64,000 nt of DNA from Doryteuthis pealeii (lineage: Eukaryota > Mollusca > Cephalopoda > Myopsida > Loliginidae), in assembly GCA_023376005.1 (NCBI GenBank), contig CM042176.1:12285276-12349275 (forward strand). The letters are read 5' to 3'. Below: more notes on the stretch, generated by a model. The model searched no databases. It had not been told where the DNA came from and saw only the letters and a program-made list of their open reading frames with translations. The stretch's first letter is position 1. The DNA itself is not shown here.

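Noticed and set aside
2577..64000. HYDIN copy as an old pseudogene
   Set aside because: All splice sites and other exons are intact and no stop occurs apart from the three one-base shifts; error is simpler, though not proven.

Overview
This is an intron-rich, AT-rich animal nuclear sequence. One protein-coding gene runs through almost the whole window on the minus strand: the middle part of HYDIN, the giant protein of the ciliary central pair. I find 26 of its exons (A to Z in transcript order, window positions 64000 down to 2577). They total about 4.2 kb of coding sequence, have AG/GT splice sites, and their reading phases join from one exon to the next in all but three places. Both ends of the gene lie outside the window. 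The repeat content (several tRNA-derived SINE families, Gypsy-like and solo LTRs, mariner and hAT-type elements, non-LTR retrotransposon ends, TA-rich foldbacks) fits a marine invertebrate, perhaps a mollusc or another spiralian; the species assignment is a guess.

Layout. 1-1877 is a degraded copy of 42026-43913 that ends at the window's only ambiguous base (1878), so it looks like a scaffolding artefact; it carries an out-of-order copy of HYDIN exon J. 1.9-2.5 kb holds mariner relics and 2577-2747 the last HYDIN exon seen. 3.5-7.4 kb is a recent, internally deleted Gypsy-like LTR retrotransposon nested inside another LTR. 7.4-14 kb carries exons Y and X, non-LTR relics and an unidentified terminal-type exon (10075-10321). 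14-26 kb has exons W to Q among foldbacks, solo LTRs and SINEs. 26-34 kb is a foldback- and satellite-rich intron zone with exons P and O. 34-46 kb carries exons N to I, 46-64 kb exons H to A.

The HYDIN exons cover the Lys/Glu-rich linker of the protein, an adenylate-kinase-like P-loop region (GSPLSG/KT split by an intron) and the following series of ASH/MSP-type beta domains. Three exons (O, S, X) each contain exactly one base too many, in or near a short A-run; this is either assembly error or real decay.

The most unusual signal is a set of TA-flanked palindromic elements at about 27, 36 and 47 kb whose arms contain hammerhead-ribozyme cores (CTGANGA, stem II, GAAA, a palindromic stem III, a GUA or GUU site, then a pairing stem I). 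The 47.3 kb copy has every core nucleotide and all three stems, once on each strand of a 67-bp-arm inverted repeat. Such motifs are known from Penelope-like elements and retrozymes; the head-to-head palindromic arrangement inside HYDIN introns deserves follow-up.
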